A stretch of DNA of 64,000 bases from Schistocerca nitens (taxonomy: Eukaryota; Arthropoda; Insecta; Orthoptera; Acrididae). The notes under the pieces were generated by a model, which saw only the letters and a list, made by a program, of their open reading frames with translations, made no database searches and was not told the DNA's origin. Each line of letters begins with the position of its first letter. Position 1 is the first letter of the stretch. Positions 45,883-56,999 of the stretch are shown here, in pieces. The stretch is from positions 136,150,521-136,214,520 of the forward strand of contig NC_064621.1 of NCBI RefSeq assembly GCF_023898315.1, given 5' to 3'. The position numbers and the translations under genes were made by a program.

Positions 45883-47122
45883 AGATTCATTTTGTAAACA
45901 GCTGCACAACATAGCAATGCAAGAATTCAATTGGATATGTTGTAGCGTACAGATATGGCTGACAATACGGCTGTAACAAAACGATACACGGAACGTCCTC
46001 TCGTCGACTTCCCTAAACAGATCCTCACATTTTCTTTTATCGCACTATCGATTGCGATGTTTATTACAGTATACCAACCCACATCAGTGATATCTTTCCA
46101 ACCCTGGGAGCGCTGTTGATTATCACATATTGCCGGGCGCCAGTGCTTTACAACACTTGTTTGCGAGAGTCTTGGGGGGATGCTGACTGAAAATAACTGA
46201 AGTCTATTCTCGAATCTGATTGGTTGGAAGACTAAAATGTCAAATAATTTCCTAGTGTTGAGGAGAATCGAGACACCTAGCCGATGTGGGTGTGGACATA
46301 CCATTTTCTTCGGACGCTGTACACATATAAACTGTAATCGGATATGTGTATGCGTTGTAGTATAAAGTTACTGTAGTCAGCATTCCGACATGTGCAAAGA
46401 AAATGGCAACGTCAAGTCGTAATGGAGGTGCAGATTTGACATGGAAAATTGCGACTTCAGCGCATCGACAATCATCAGGGGTATATAAGATATTCGGTGG
46501 AAAATTATGTACAGTCCATAAGAAGGATATAGATTTACATGGGAAATTGGTATCTCCGGAGCCACTGGAGGCAGTATTTCCCACACTTCTCTCATAGTCG
46601 AAAGTCACTAGATCGGCGCTACTATCGTAATATTTACTTGTAATTACAACGATAAGTATGTGTCTGGTTTCCTAGGACGACTATACCACTAGAGAGAGAG
46701 AAGTTTCTCAGATATCAAATATCAAAGAGTTGCTGCCACCCGATGTTTCGTTCGGGAATTAGCACGACCTCCGATCTGTGTATTGCATGCACTGGCCCTG
46801 TGTGTGGGCCTCTTTCCTGACCTGCGCACATGGAAACATGCGAGGCGATTAGTGCGGCTGCGCTGCCGTCGGTGCGAATACGCGATCGTAAATTTTTTTA
46901 ACATATAATTATGTGCAGTGAGTTATATTGAAGCTGGAAAAAATCGATCTATTTAATTACATCTTTTCGACGTATTTTACACGAACAGCACCCAGACAAT
47001 GATCAGCTTTTCCCGCCCAATAAATGAAAGATCAATCCCACGGAAACTGAAATTTATATATAAACAATATACGCTCTGGAATGTAGTTGAATTTCCTGTT
47101 ATGTGACCCTTCCAGTCCAACA

Positions 47123-47441
47123 AAGCACTCCGTCTTCAGGCCACAAGTGGCCCATCGGGACCATCCGACCGCCGTGTCATCCTCAGTTGAGGATGCGGAT
47201 AGGAGGAGCATGTGGTCAGCACACCGCTCTCCCGGTCATTATGATGGTTTTCTTTGACCAGAGCCGCTACTATTCGGTCGAGTAGCTCCTCATTTGGCAT
47301 CACGAGGCTGAGTGCACCCCGAAAAATGGCAACAGCACATGGCGGCTGGATGGTCACCCATCCAAGTGCTGGCCACGCCCGACAGCGCTTAACTTCGGTG
47401 ATCTCACGGGAACCGGTGTATCCACTGCGGCAAGGCCGTTG
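47123..47441 (-). mobile_element. 5S rRNA-derived SINE
   Basis: On the minus strand the head matches the 5S rRNA internal promoter region: GGTTCCCGTGAGATCACCGA, then AAGTTAAGCGCTGTCGGGC and AGCACTTGGATGGGTGACC. The body then follows (CTCGTGATGCC, AAAACCATCATAATGACCGG, GAGGATGACACGGCGGTC), ending CTGAAGACGGAGTGC. A perfect 15-bp target duplication CCTTCCAGTCCAACA lies at 47108-47122 and 47442-47456. It is not a functional 5S gene because the 3' half of 5S rRNA is replaced by the SINE body. Confidence 0.92.
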
Positions 47442-47530
47442 CCTTCCAGTCCAACAGCTCAGCGATTTTTCCCCCCGATTTTTTCTGAGAGGGTTGGGGA
47501 GGGATGGTGTGCGATGGATGAAACGTCCTC

Positions 47531-47547
47531 GGGGGGGGGGGGGGGGG
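47531..47547. repeat. Poly-G tract
   Basis: Seventeen consecutive G in the right arm. Confidence 0.95.
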
Positions 47548-47800
47548 CAACATGACAACAACAACACTTCCAATGAGCAGTAGTGTAATTACATAATTAG
47601 GACATGTGATTGCTGGACAGGGTAATACTCGCACCTTCTATACCAACAGCTCTGCACAGACTGAGCGATTTTCCAGTCAAATTTTTTTGGGTATGGTTTG
47701 GGGGAGGGGAGGGATGGGTTGTGGAATTCCCCAGGATGGAGTAATTAACTGATCAGTTTAATTAATTAGTCAATTAATTTGATATCAAAAGCATGTGTGT

Positions 47801-48321
47801 GTATATGACACCCTAAACAAAATCAAAACATCCACGTCTTATAACATTTCCGGAATTTGTATAGTAATATAGCAGTGTCAGGCGTTCATATTCTGGATCC
47901 GCTATAATGAAACAGAAGCTTCCCAAACATTCATGGAGTCCCATAAAATTCTACAAACACTCTTGGTATCTGATGCGTCTGAAATGGTCACAAATTTAAT
48001 ACCATGTATTACGAGGAGTTGAGATGCAACCTAATTTTAGTTAACTAACAAACTATCATAAATAAGGCATTTTCGTCCAACAAAGCGTCTAATATCTGAT
48101 TTCAGACTTAACACGTGACTTCTCGATTCACGACTAAAGCAAGTTATTCATTGGGTTTTTGATCGATTACTATCAAAACAATTTAACTGCTAAGCGAAGG
48201 TTGGGCAATATACTGGTGAAATACCGTGAAATGGCAACGATAACCTGGAAGGCAAATTTTCCTGTAGTGCTTGCGTCCTTAGACTTTGAAATCACTTCCA
48301 ATCAAGTAAGTAAATCTTATA
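47801..48321. other. Unannotated DNA
   Basis: No gene or terminus recognised between the right arm and the Tc1 element. Confidence 0.5.
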
Positions 48322-48510
48322 CACATAAAAAAAAGTTTTCCATCACCTCTGTTCCGACAGTTCCGGAACCATTAGAGAAAATTGGAATAGAGATCAACGC
48401 AAACATCATTTCCGCCCTTTTTATTACTCATGGAAACCACTCATTGCATGTTGTACCACCATACTGCGAGACCTTCAGAGGTGGTGGGCCACATTGCTGT
48501 ACACACCGGT

Positions 48511-48704
48511 GCCGGCCGCGGTGGTCTCGCGGTTCTAGGCGCGCAGTCCGGAACCGTGCGACCGCTACGGTCGCAGGTTCGACTCCTGCCTCGGGCACGG
48601 ATGTGTGTGATGTCCTTAGGTTAGTTAGGTTTAAGTAGTTCTAAGTTCTAAGGGACTGATGACCGCAGCAGTTGAGTCCCATAGTGCTCAGAGCCATTTG
48701 AACC
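48511..48704 (+). mobile_element. tRNA-derived SINE, copy 5, inside the Tc1 element
   Basis: The perfect 11-bp target duplication TACACACCGGT lies at 48500-48510 and 48705-48715. The head and B box (GGTTCGACTCC) are present and the end is GAGCCATTTGAACC. Confidence 0.96.
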
Positions 48705-48739
48705 TACACACCGGTACCTCTAATACCCAGCTGCACGTC

Positions 48740-48993
48740 CTCTTGGATTGATTGATGCCTGTATTCGTCGTGGCATGCTATGCACAAGTTCAACAAGGCA
48801 CTGTTGGTCCAGATTGTCCCACTCCTCAACGGCGATTCGGCGTAAATCCCTCAGAGTGGTTGCTGGGTCACGTCATCCATAAACAGCCCTTTTCAATCTA
48901 CCCAGGCATGTCGATAGGGTTCATGTCTGGAAAACATGGTGGCCACTCTAGTCGAACGATGTCGTTATCCTGACGTAAGTTATACACAAGATG
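48740..48993 (-). pseudogene. Tc1 transposase, C-terminal part
   Basis: Minus-strand reading with RLEWPPCFPDMNPID near 48930. This is the third catalytic motif, with aspartate where Tc1 has glutamate. Further down are remnants of the C-terminal tail. It is separated by the LINE from the N-terminal part at 52531-53268. Confidence 0.75.
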
Positions 48994-48999
48994 TTGGGA

Positions 49000-49651
49000 C
49001 TGCGACTGCTGTGTTCGGATGCAGGCTGAGTTGGCATTCCTTCGCTCCCAGCTTCAGGCAGTGTTGGCTTCGGTCACACAGCTTGAGGCTGTTGCCAATG
49101 GGCATCACTGTGGGGGTCCGGATGGGGGTTTGTCGTAGAAAGCCAGCTCGTCCCACGCATCCCCCGATCGGACTACGACTGTGGCTGCCCGGGATACTGC
49201 CCACATTGAGGCTGATCCCTCACATGTGGTAGAGTGGGAGGGCGTCTCGAGGTGTGGCAGGGGGTGAAAGACATTCTGGAGGGCTGAACGGAAGGCCTCT
49301 CCAGCTTGTCTGACGAACCGGTTTCAGCCTCAGGCTGATACTGATCTTCGGCCGGACATGGCTGCTTGTCCTGTTCCAGAGGTTGCCCCTCAGTCTGCAA
49401 GATCCGGGCGGTCGCAGCGGTTGGGCTTACTGGTAGTTGGGAGCTCCAACGTCAGGCGCGTAATGGGGCACCTTAGGGATATGGCAGCAAGAGAGGGGAA
49501 GAAAACCAATGTGCACTTCGTGTGCATACCGGGGGGAAGGGTGGTGGGGTTTCGGGTTCCGCTGGATAGGTCAGGAGTCCACTACACGCAGCAAGCGGCT
49601 ACACGGGTAGCAGGGGTTGTGTGGCGTGGACTGGGCGGTTTTTTAGGTTAG
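49000..49651 (+). pseudogene. LINE ORF1-like region
   Basis: A frame with LQAELAFLRSQLQAVLASVT suggests a short coiled coil. It is followed, after stops and shifts, by GLLVVGSSNVRRVMGHLRDM and REGKKTNVHFVCIPGGRV, which looks like the GDSL/SGNH-esterase-like segment seen in ORF1 of CR1-group LINEs. Assignment of that domain is an inference from the GSSN-type start. The frame is interrupted near 49130 and 49260. Confidence 0.5.
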
Positions 49652-49885
49652 ATGGCCTCGGGCAAGTACAGAAAGGGCAACAGCCTCAAAGGGTGCGGGG
49701 CAAAGTCAGGACATGAGGGGACCAAGCAGCAATCGGTATTGTAATTGTAAACTGTCGAAGCTGCATTGCTGAAGTACCGGAACTTCAAGCGCTGATAGAA
49801 AGCACCGAAGCTGAAATCGTTATAGGTACAAAGCTGGCTGAAGCCAGAGATAAATTCTGCCGAAATTTTTACAAAGGCACAGACG

Positions 49886-52470
49886 GTGTTTAGAAAGGAT
49901 AGATTGCATGCAACTGGTGGTGGCGTGTTTGTCGCTGTTAGTAGTAGTTTATCCTGTAGTGAAGCAGAAGTGGATAGTTCCTGTGAATTATTTTGGGTGG
50001 AGGTTACACTCAACAACCGAGCTAGGTTAATAATTGGCTCCTTTTACCGACCTCCAGACTCAGCAGAATTAGTGGCAGAACAACTGAGAGAAAATTTGGA
50101 ATACATTTCACATAAATTTTCTCAGCATGTTATAGTCTTAGGTGGAGATTTCAATTTATCAGGTATAGACTGGGACACTCAGATGTTTAGGACGGGTGGT
50201 AGGGACAGAGCATCGAGTGACATTATACTGAGTGCACTATCCGAAAATTACCTCGAGCAATTAAACAGAGAACCGACTCGTGGAGATAACATCTTGGACC
50301 TACTGATAACAAACAGACCCGAACTTTTCGACTCTGTAAGTGCCGAACAGGGAATCAGTGATCACAAGGCCGTTGCAGCATCCCTGAATATGGAAGTTGA
50401 TAGGAATATAAAAAAAAGGGAGGAAGGTTTATCTGTTTAGCAAGAGTAATAGAAGGCAGATTTCAGACTACCTAACATATCAAAACGAAAATTTCTGTTC
50501 CGACACTGACAATGTTGAGTGTTTATGGAAAAAGTTCAAGGCAATCGTAAAATGCGTTTTAGACAGGTACGTGCCGAGTAAAACTGTGAGGGTGGGGAAT
50601 AACCCACCGTGGTTCAACAACAAAGTTAGGAAACTACTGCGAAAGCAAAGAGAGCTTCACTCCAAGTTTAAACGCAGCCAAAACCTCTCAGACAAACAGA
50701 AGCTAAACGATGTCAAAGTTAGCGTAAGGAGGGCTATGCGTGAAGCGTTCAGTGAATTCGAAAGTAAAATTCTATGTACCGACTTGACAGAAAATCCTAG
50801 GAAGTTCTGGTCTTACGTTAAATCAGTAAGTGGCTCGAAACAGCATATCCAGACAGTCCGGGATGATGATGGCATTGAAACAGAGGATGACACGCGTAAA
50901 GCTGAAATACTAAACACCTTTTTCCAAAGCTGTTTCACAGAGGAAGGCCGCACTGCAGTTCCTTCTCTAAATCTTTGCACGAACGAAAAAATGGCTGACG
51001 TCGAAATAAGTGTCCAAGGAATAGAAAAGCAACTGGAATCACTCAACAGAGGAAAGTCCACTGGACCTGACGGGATACCAATTCGATTCTACACAGGGTA
51101 CGCGAAAGAACTTGACCCCCTTCTAACAGCCGTGTACCGCAAGTCTCTAGAGGAACGGAAGGTTCCAAATGATTGGAAAAGAGCACAGGTAGTCCCAGTC
51201 TTCAAGAAGGGTCGTCGAGCTGATGTGCAAAACTATAGGCCTACATCTCTGACATCGATCTGTTGAAGAATTTTAGAACATGTTTTTTGCTCGTGTATCA
51301 TGTCATTTCTGGAAACTCAGAATCTACTCTGTAGAAATCCACATGGATTCCGGAAACAGCGATCGTGTGAGACCCAACTCGCTTTATCTGTTCATGAGAC
51401 CCAGAAAATATTAGATACAGGCTCCCAGGTAGATGCCATTTTCCTTGACTTCCGGAAGGCGTTCGATACAGTTCCGCACTGTCGCCTAATAAACAAAGTA
51501 AGAGCCTACGGAATATAAGACCAGCTGTGTGGCTGGATTGAACAGTTTTTAGCAAACAGAACACAGTATGTTGTTCTCAATAGAGAGACGTCTACAGAAG
51601 TTAAAGTAACCTCTGGCGTGCCACTGGGGAGTGTTATGGGACCATTGCTTTTCACAATATATATATATAAATGACCTAGTAGATAGTGTCGGAAGTTCCA
51701 TGCGGCTTTTCGCGGATGATGCTGTAGTATACAGAGAAGTTGCAGCGTTAGAAAATTGTAGCGAAATGCAGGAAGATCTGCAGCGGATAGGCACTTGGTG
51801 CGGGGAGTGGCAACTGACCCTTAACATAGACAAATGTAATGTATTGCGAGTACATAGAAAGAAGGATCCTTTAATGTATGATTATATGATAGCGGAACAA
51901 ACACTGGTAGCCGTTACTTCTGTAAAATATCTGGGAGAATGCGTGCGGAACGATGTGAAGTGGAATGATCATATAAAATTTATTGTTGGTAAGGCGGGTA
52001 CCAGGTTGAGATTGATTGGGAGAGTCCTTAGAACATGTAGTCCATCAATAAAGGAGGTGGCTTACAAAACACTCGTTCGATCTATACTTGAGTATTGCTC
52101 ATCAGTGTGGGATCCGTACCAGATCGGGTTGACGGAGGAGAAAGAGAAGATCCAAAGAAGAGCGGCGCGTTTCGTCACAGGGTTATTTGGTAACCGAGAT
52201 AGCGTTACGGAGACGTTTAGCAAACTCAAGTGGCAGACTCTGTAAGAGAGGCGCTCTGCATCGCGGTGTAGCTTGCTGTCCAGGTTTCGAGAGGGTGCGT
52301 TTCTGGATGAGGTATCGAATATATTGCTTCCACCTACTTATATCTCCCGAGGAGATCACGAATGTAAAATTAGAGACATTAGAGCGCGCACAGAGGCTTT
52401 CAGACAGTCGTTCTTCCCGCGAACCATACGCGACTGGAACAGAAAAGGGAGGTATTGACAGTGGCACGTA
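49886..52470 (+). pseudogene. LINE ORF2: endonuclease and reverse transcriptase
   Basis: The AP-endonuclease-like domain is in 49886-50440: FWVEVTLNNRARLIIGSFYR, VIVLGGDFNLSGIDW and SDHKAVAAS. The linker NPPWFNNKVRKLLRKQRELH follows. RT blocks are KSTGPDGIPIRFY, KKGRRADVQNYRPTSLTSIC, SCETQLALSVHETQKIL, motif A AIFLDFRKAFDTVPH, GVPLGSVMGPLLF and catalytic FADDAVVY. Stops occur at about 50440, 51265 (TGA), 51517 (TAA) and 52243. The second and third are shared with the copy at 19713-22456. Confidence 0.87.
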
Positions 52471-52530
52471 AAGTGCCCTCCACCACACACCGTTGGGTGG
52501 GTTTGCGGAGTATAAATGTAGATGTAGATG

Positions 52531-53268
52531 TGCACGATGGGGGCGCGAATTGTCGTCCATGAAGACGAATGCCTCGCCAACACGCTGCCGATATGGTTGC
52601 ACTATCGGTCGGACGATGGCATTCACGTATCGTACAGACGTTACGGCGCCTTCCATGAGCACCGGCGGTGTAAGTCGGCCCTACATAATGCCACCCCAAC
52701 ACAGCAGGCCAGTCGCTGGATTGTGCGTCTAAGGCGTTCAGCCTGACCGGGTTGCGTCCAAACACGTCTCCGAAAATTGTCTGGCAGAAGGCATACGCGA
52801 CACTCATCGGTGAAGAGAACGTGATGCCAATCCTGAGCGGCCCATTCTGCATGTCGTTGGTCCATCTCTACCGCACTGTTAAGTCTCGTGGTTGCAAAGA
52901 TGAACCTCGGCATGGACGTCTAGATGCAGCCTATTGCACACAGTTTGAGTCGTAACACGACGTCTTGCGGCTGCACGAAAAGCATTCTTCAACATGGTGG
53001 CGTTGCTGTCAGGGTACCTGCAAGCCATAATCCCTAGGTCGCGGTGATAAACTGCAGCAGTAGCCCTTGAGGGGCCTGAGCGAGGCATATCATCGACAGT
53101 TCCTGTCTCTCTGTATCTCCTCCATGTCCGAACAACATCGTGTTGGTTCACTGCGACGCCTGGACACTTGACACTTACCTTGTTGAGAGCCCTTCCTGGC
53201 ACAAACAATGCGGACGCGATCGAACCGCAGTACTGACCGTCTGGGCATGGTTGAACTACATACAACAC
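52531..53268 (-). pseudogene. Tc1 transposase, N-terminal and central part
   Basis: From the minus-strand start near 53268 a helix-turn-helix region reads GVAVNQHDVVRTWRRYRETG and MPRSGPSRAT. The central part reads WHHVLFTDECR (first catalytic aspartate) and PGQAERLRR, and the segment just before the LINE has FVFMDDNSRPHRAH (second aspartate). One or two frameshifts separate these blocks. The protein is cut here by the LINE and continues at 48993-48740. Confidence 0.83.
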
Positions 53269-53692
53269 GGGCTGTGTACGTCCTTCCTGGTGGAATGACT
53301 GATCGGCTGTCGGACCCCCTCCGTCTAATAGGTGCTACTCATGCACGGTTTTCACATCTTTGGGCGGATTTAGTGACACCTCTGAAGAGTCAAAGGTACT
53401 GTGTCTGTGATACAATATCCACAGTCAACGTCTATCTTCAGTAGTTCTGGGAACTTACGTGGTGCAATCCTTTTTTAATGTGCGTGTATGCAAAAATATA
53501 TGCCTCAAATGGCGCCACAGGTCAGTTTCTCGAATTAATCTTGCGGTGTATTGCCAATACCACCAGCAAAATTAAAATTAGCCAGTTCATCACTGTATTA
53601 ACATTGTTACTTCTAGGAATACGACAGGGGTGTTAACTATCTGGAGCACTATTCACAGTAGCAGTAGAGCCGTTGCCCCGACAGTTGATATA

Positions 53693-54116
53693 GTGTTATT
53701 CACAAGTACATCAGGTGATTCAGAAGACGACTGCCCAAAAACGACATGACATGTAGAAAAAAATGACACGTATCATTTGATACAGCATCTCTCCAAGTTT
53801 CCATTCGTAATACGCGCCGTGTTGTAGTTACAGAGTCTACTACTAGGGACAGGTGTGTCAGTGGACAAACCATCTGCTCCACACTGCAGCCTTGAATTAC
53901 GAGTAGTTGGGGCCCACGAGTAGTCAACTCAGTGAACAGCTTTCCAAAACGGGCTGTTTCTCGACTTCCCATAGCTGCGGCTCGAATTAGTTTCAGCCAC
54001 ATATTGACGTTAAGAGCATGGAGAGATTTCCTATCCTCTACTTCTGTTTTCTCTATGTATTGCAGTTTTCGCACAGCCGTTTTCAGAAACCCTAGAAGTA
54101 CTTATGAATAACCCTG
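53693..54116. mobile_element. Non-autonomous DNA element (MITE), 424 bp
   Basis: The ends are inverted: GTGTTATTCACAAGTAC at 53693 against CAGGGTTATTCATAAGTAC reading inwards from 54116. The match continues with gaps for about 50 bp. TA is on both sides (53691-53692, 54117-54118). An open frame on the minus strand (54074-53700) covers most of it but shows no transposase motif. Confidence 0.7.
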
Positions 54117-54118
54117 TA

Positions 54119-54642
54119 TAAATCTCTGATAGGTGTAGCAGTGTATGTTTGCTAAATATTAGTGCTGACTATATCAGTGACGTGCTGGGAGATGCTCCAG
54201 TAAAATACTTAAAGTGTTAGTTAACATCAAATGTGTTCTGAGTTATGGTAACAGGAAATGTAGATTTAAGCAGTGAATGTCAATTTTACAGACTTTCTTG
54301 TTGACCTGTCGAGTGTGGTTTTTATGTGCAAGTTAAAGCCTGGAATCTAGTTTTGTGTGAAAATTTAGCCGCTAGAGATATGCTATAATTCTTCAGACTG
54401 TAAAATTCAATTCTCTAACAGTTTGTTTAGGTGCACTATTTAAACTACCACATGAAAGTATGTGATTTTGTGCGATAAAAAGTAATATACTGCAAGCTTT
54501 GTGTAGTGAAATTAAATCAGCAAGGAATATTTAAAGTACGCTTAAATAATTGTAGAAAGTGATCTTACGTAACTGAAAATTTTCAAATGATTTATCCCGC
54601 AAAACTCAGTTGAAACACAACATCCCCAAAGACGTCACCTTG
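54119..54642. other. Unannotated AT-rich DNA
   Basis: No gene, repeat terminus or RNA recognised. Confidence 0.5.
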
Positions 54643-54751
54643 TACTAGGGTCACTCCAAAAGAAATGCACGCTATTATTTTTAAATCCATCTTTTATTCT
54701 ACATTTCTTTTATTTTACATTGTGTAGATACATCATTTAGGAACAATATTT

Positions 54752-55814
54752 TCATTTCTCCACATAATTTCCATCCCTCTCAACTGCCTTACGCCATCTT
54801 GGAACCGGCGCCTGTATACCCGCACGGTAAAATTCTGGACCAACCTGTTGGAGCCACTGTTTGGCAGCGTGCACAAGGGAGTCATCATCTTCAAACCTTG
54901 TTCCACGAAGAGAGTCTTTCAGTTTCCCAAAGAGATGATAGTCACATGGAGACAGGTCAGGACAGTAAGGCGTGTGTTTCAGTGTTGTCCATCCGAGTTT
55001 TGTCATCGCTTCCATGGTTTTTTGACTGACATATGGCCGTGCATTGTCGTGCAACAGCAAAACATCCTGCTTTTGCCGATGTGGTCAAACAGGACTCAGT
55101 CGAGCTTGAAGTTTCTTCAGTGTCGTCACATGTGCATCAGAATTTATGGTGGTTCCACTTGGCATGATGTCCACAAGCAAGAGTCCTTCGGAATCGAAAA
55201 ACACCATAGTCATAACTTTTCCAGCAGAGGGTATGGTTTTGATTTTTTTTCTTGGATGAATTTGCATAATGCTACTCCATTGATTGCCTCTTCGTCTCTG
55301 GTGAAAAATGATGGAGCTATGTTTCATCACCTGTCACAGGTCTTCCAAGAAATTCATCTGCATCATTCTCGTACTGTTCCAAAAGTTCGCTGCATACCGT
55401 TTTTCTTCTTTCATTGTGAGCCACTGTCAACATCCTGGTAACCCACCTGGCACAAACCTTTTTTAACTCCAACACTTTCAATATTCTGCAAACACTTCCT
55501 TCCCCTATCCCAACGTAGCGTGACAATTCGTTCACTGTGATGCGTCTGTCAGCAGTCACCAGTTCGTTAACTCTCTGCACATTTTGTGGAGTGTTTGCAG
55601 TACGAAGCCTGCCGCTGCGAGGACAATCAATATTGCCGTGCCCGCTTTCATCGCGTAACCTGCTTGCCCACCGACTAACTGTACTGCTATCGACAGCAGC
55701 ATCTCCATACACCTTTTTCAACCTCTTGTGGATTTTCCCACTGTCTCGTTTTCACAGCGCAGGAATTCTGTGACAGCACGTTGTTTCTGACGAGCGTCAA
55801 GTGTAGCAGCCATC
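54752..55814 (-). pseudogene. mariner transposase, three frames
   Basis: The start at about 55814 reads AATLDARQKQRAVTEFLRCE. After a stop and shift, KKVYGDAAVDSSTVSRWASR and DCPRSGRLRTANTPQNVQRV cover the paired helix-turn-helix DNA-binding region. The first catalytic aspartate is in RPVTGDET near 55320, then frame change. KVMTMVFFDSEGLLLVD follows, then LLHDNARPYVS with the second and PYCPDLSPCDYHLFGKLKD with the third aspartate. All catalytic positions are recognisable, but at least two frameshifts break the gene. Confidence 0.9.
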
Positions 55815-55889
55815 TTGAAGACATGCTGTGACTGCGCCACTCACGGGAACAGGTTGAACTAAGCTTGAAAACAAGCGAGAATGAAAACT

Positions 55890-56724
55890 TTTACACTTTG
55901 TAATGGCACTTGAATTAAGTAACCATTATGGCACCTCACCTCAACCTCTCGATACCAGCAATATTCTACTGTGTTTCTGTAAAATAGTTAACATATTTCT
56001 GTGACAACATTCAGATTTGCTTTCATTAATGAAGAGGTACGTCGATACATCGATATGTATATGTTGCAATGTTATTATTCTTATGTGTATTCTTTCTTTT
56101 GTCACTACGATCATTGACTTATTTGTAACTCTGATTTTTGGGCGCGTAAGCGGTTAGTAGAGAGCGAAGCTTTGGTCGTCATGTTAAAAAGACGCAAATT
56201 GGAGTCAGTTTATGAAATGTGAACTTAACAGTGAGGAATATATTTTCAAGTATGTTTTATATTGTGAAGTGATGTAATGGAACGACATACGTGATATTGC
56301 AACAAAAGTAATAAAAAAGAAGTGTAACTTAAATTCGGAGTGCTGATTACTTTTTTACATCACCATTGTCCTAACTTGCAAAAGTTTAATCTTCATGAAT
56401 GGTTTATGAAACACATCTATAAAACTTTTGAATATAACAGAATAATACCTAGGCCTCTTTGCATCTGAGCTTGGAATCATCACTACCTATATTTTCGACG
56501 ATTGAGCCATGAGTTCACAACGGGACCAGCGTGGGAAACACAAAAAGATGAGTGCCTAGTTTATCCATTATTTCAAGAAATGACTATATTAACTGTGCTC
56601 TAATGACACCTGCCACATAATATAACTTTGTTGTTGCCTGAAAATACAATATTTAGCAATGTGAGCAACACTACAATCATAATTAATTTTTGATCTTTGT
56701 TGTGGTAGGGTTGTTCGAACATGC
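55890..56724. mobile_element. 835-bp insertion of unknown type in the mariner 5' region
   Basis: Flanked by a perfect 12-bp direct repeat (AGAATGAAAACT) and located in what would be the mariner leader. It is AT-rich and I see no coding motif, poly-A tail or inverted ends. The duplication length would suit a retroposed sequence. Confidence 0.55.
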
Positions 56725-56999
56725 AGAATGAAAACTGTATTGTTACAAAAATTGTGTACATTTCTTTTGGAGTGGCTCTCGTAGTATACGTTGCGAAAAG
56801 TCACCTCGCGAGTTAACTGTTGAAACGCGAACAACATTTAATATTAAAATCGTAATATTCATCGCCACCCACTAGTGTAGCCTCAGTTCTCTTTTCTTAA
56901 AATGCCTCGTTCTACCCTAGAACTGTGCGACACACAGATGCATGAAGCTGTGAAACAATTACTCGTGTGCTCTCCGTTCCACAGTCTGCAGAGCACAGG

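Larger units (their letters stand above)
44165..47800 (-). repeat. Right arm of the large diverged inverted repeat
   Basis: This is the reverse complement of 11285-19290, in order. It lacks the left-arm Tc1/mariner (empty site about 45280), the foldback element (about 44200) and two unidentified insertions. It carries a 5S-derived SINE and a truncated SINE that the left arm lacks (left empty sites about 11675 and 14745). The outer limit is where homology fades beyond AATTTGATATCAAAAGCATG (about 47780-47800). Confidence 0.8.
48994..52530 (+). mobile_element. CR1-like LINE, 3.5 kb, inserted in the Tc1 transposase
   Basis: The insertion point lies between CACAAGATG (48985-48993) and TGCACGATGG (52531), which are adjacent in the uninterrupted transposon. 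The LINE has an ORF1-like 5' part (49000-49650), an endonuclease (49886-50440), a reverse transcriptase (50571-52470) and a 3' end of GCGGAGTATAAATG with a short (TGTAGA)n tail. It is the longest copy of this family in the window and the reference for the copies at 19713, 61290 and, inverted, 3800-5030. Several stops and shifts disable it. Confidence 0.88.
48322..53486 (-). mobile_element. Tc1-like DNA transposon interrupted by a SINE and a LINE
   Basis: TA flanks are at 48320-48321 and 53487-53488. The termini CACATAAAAAAAAGTTTTCC and, inverted, TACACGCACATTAAAAAAGG are matching A-rich Tc1-type ends. Subtracting the SINE (about 205 bp with its duplication) and the LINE (about 3.54 kb) leaves about 1.4 kb, a normal Tc1 length. 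The transposase is on the minus strand in two parts. I recognise the family as common in locust DNA. Confidence 0.87.
54645..56781 (-). mobile_element. mariner DNA transposon with an internal insertion
   Basis: TA flanks are at 54643-54644 and 56782-56783. The termini CTAGGGTCACTCCAAAAGAA and, inverted, CGAGAGCCACTCCAAAAGAA match. The total is 2137 bp. Without the stretch bounded by the 12-bp repeat AGAATGAAAACT (55878-55889 and 56725-56736) it would be 1290 bp, the canonical mariner size. This is a different mariner lineage from 8981-10241. Confidence 0.9.

Noticed and set aside
47340-47440. 5S rRNA gene
   Set aside because: Only the internal promoter part of 5S is present and it is joined to a SINE body within a 15-bp target duplication.
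54848-55441. 197-codon plus frame
   Set aside because: Antisense shadow of the mariner transposase at 54752-55814.
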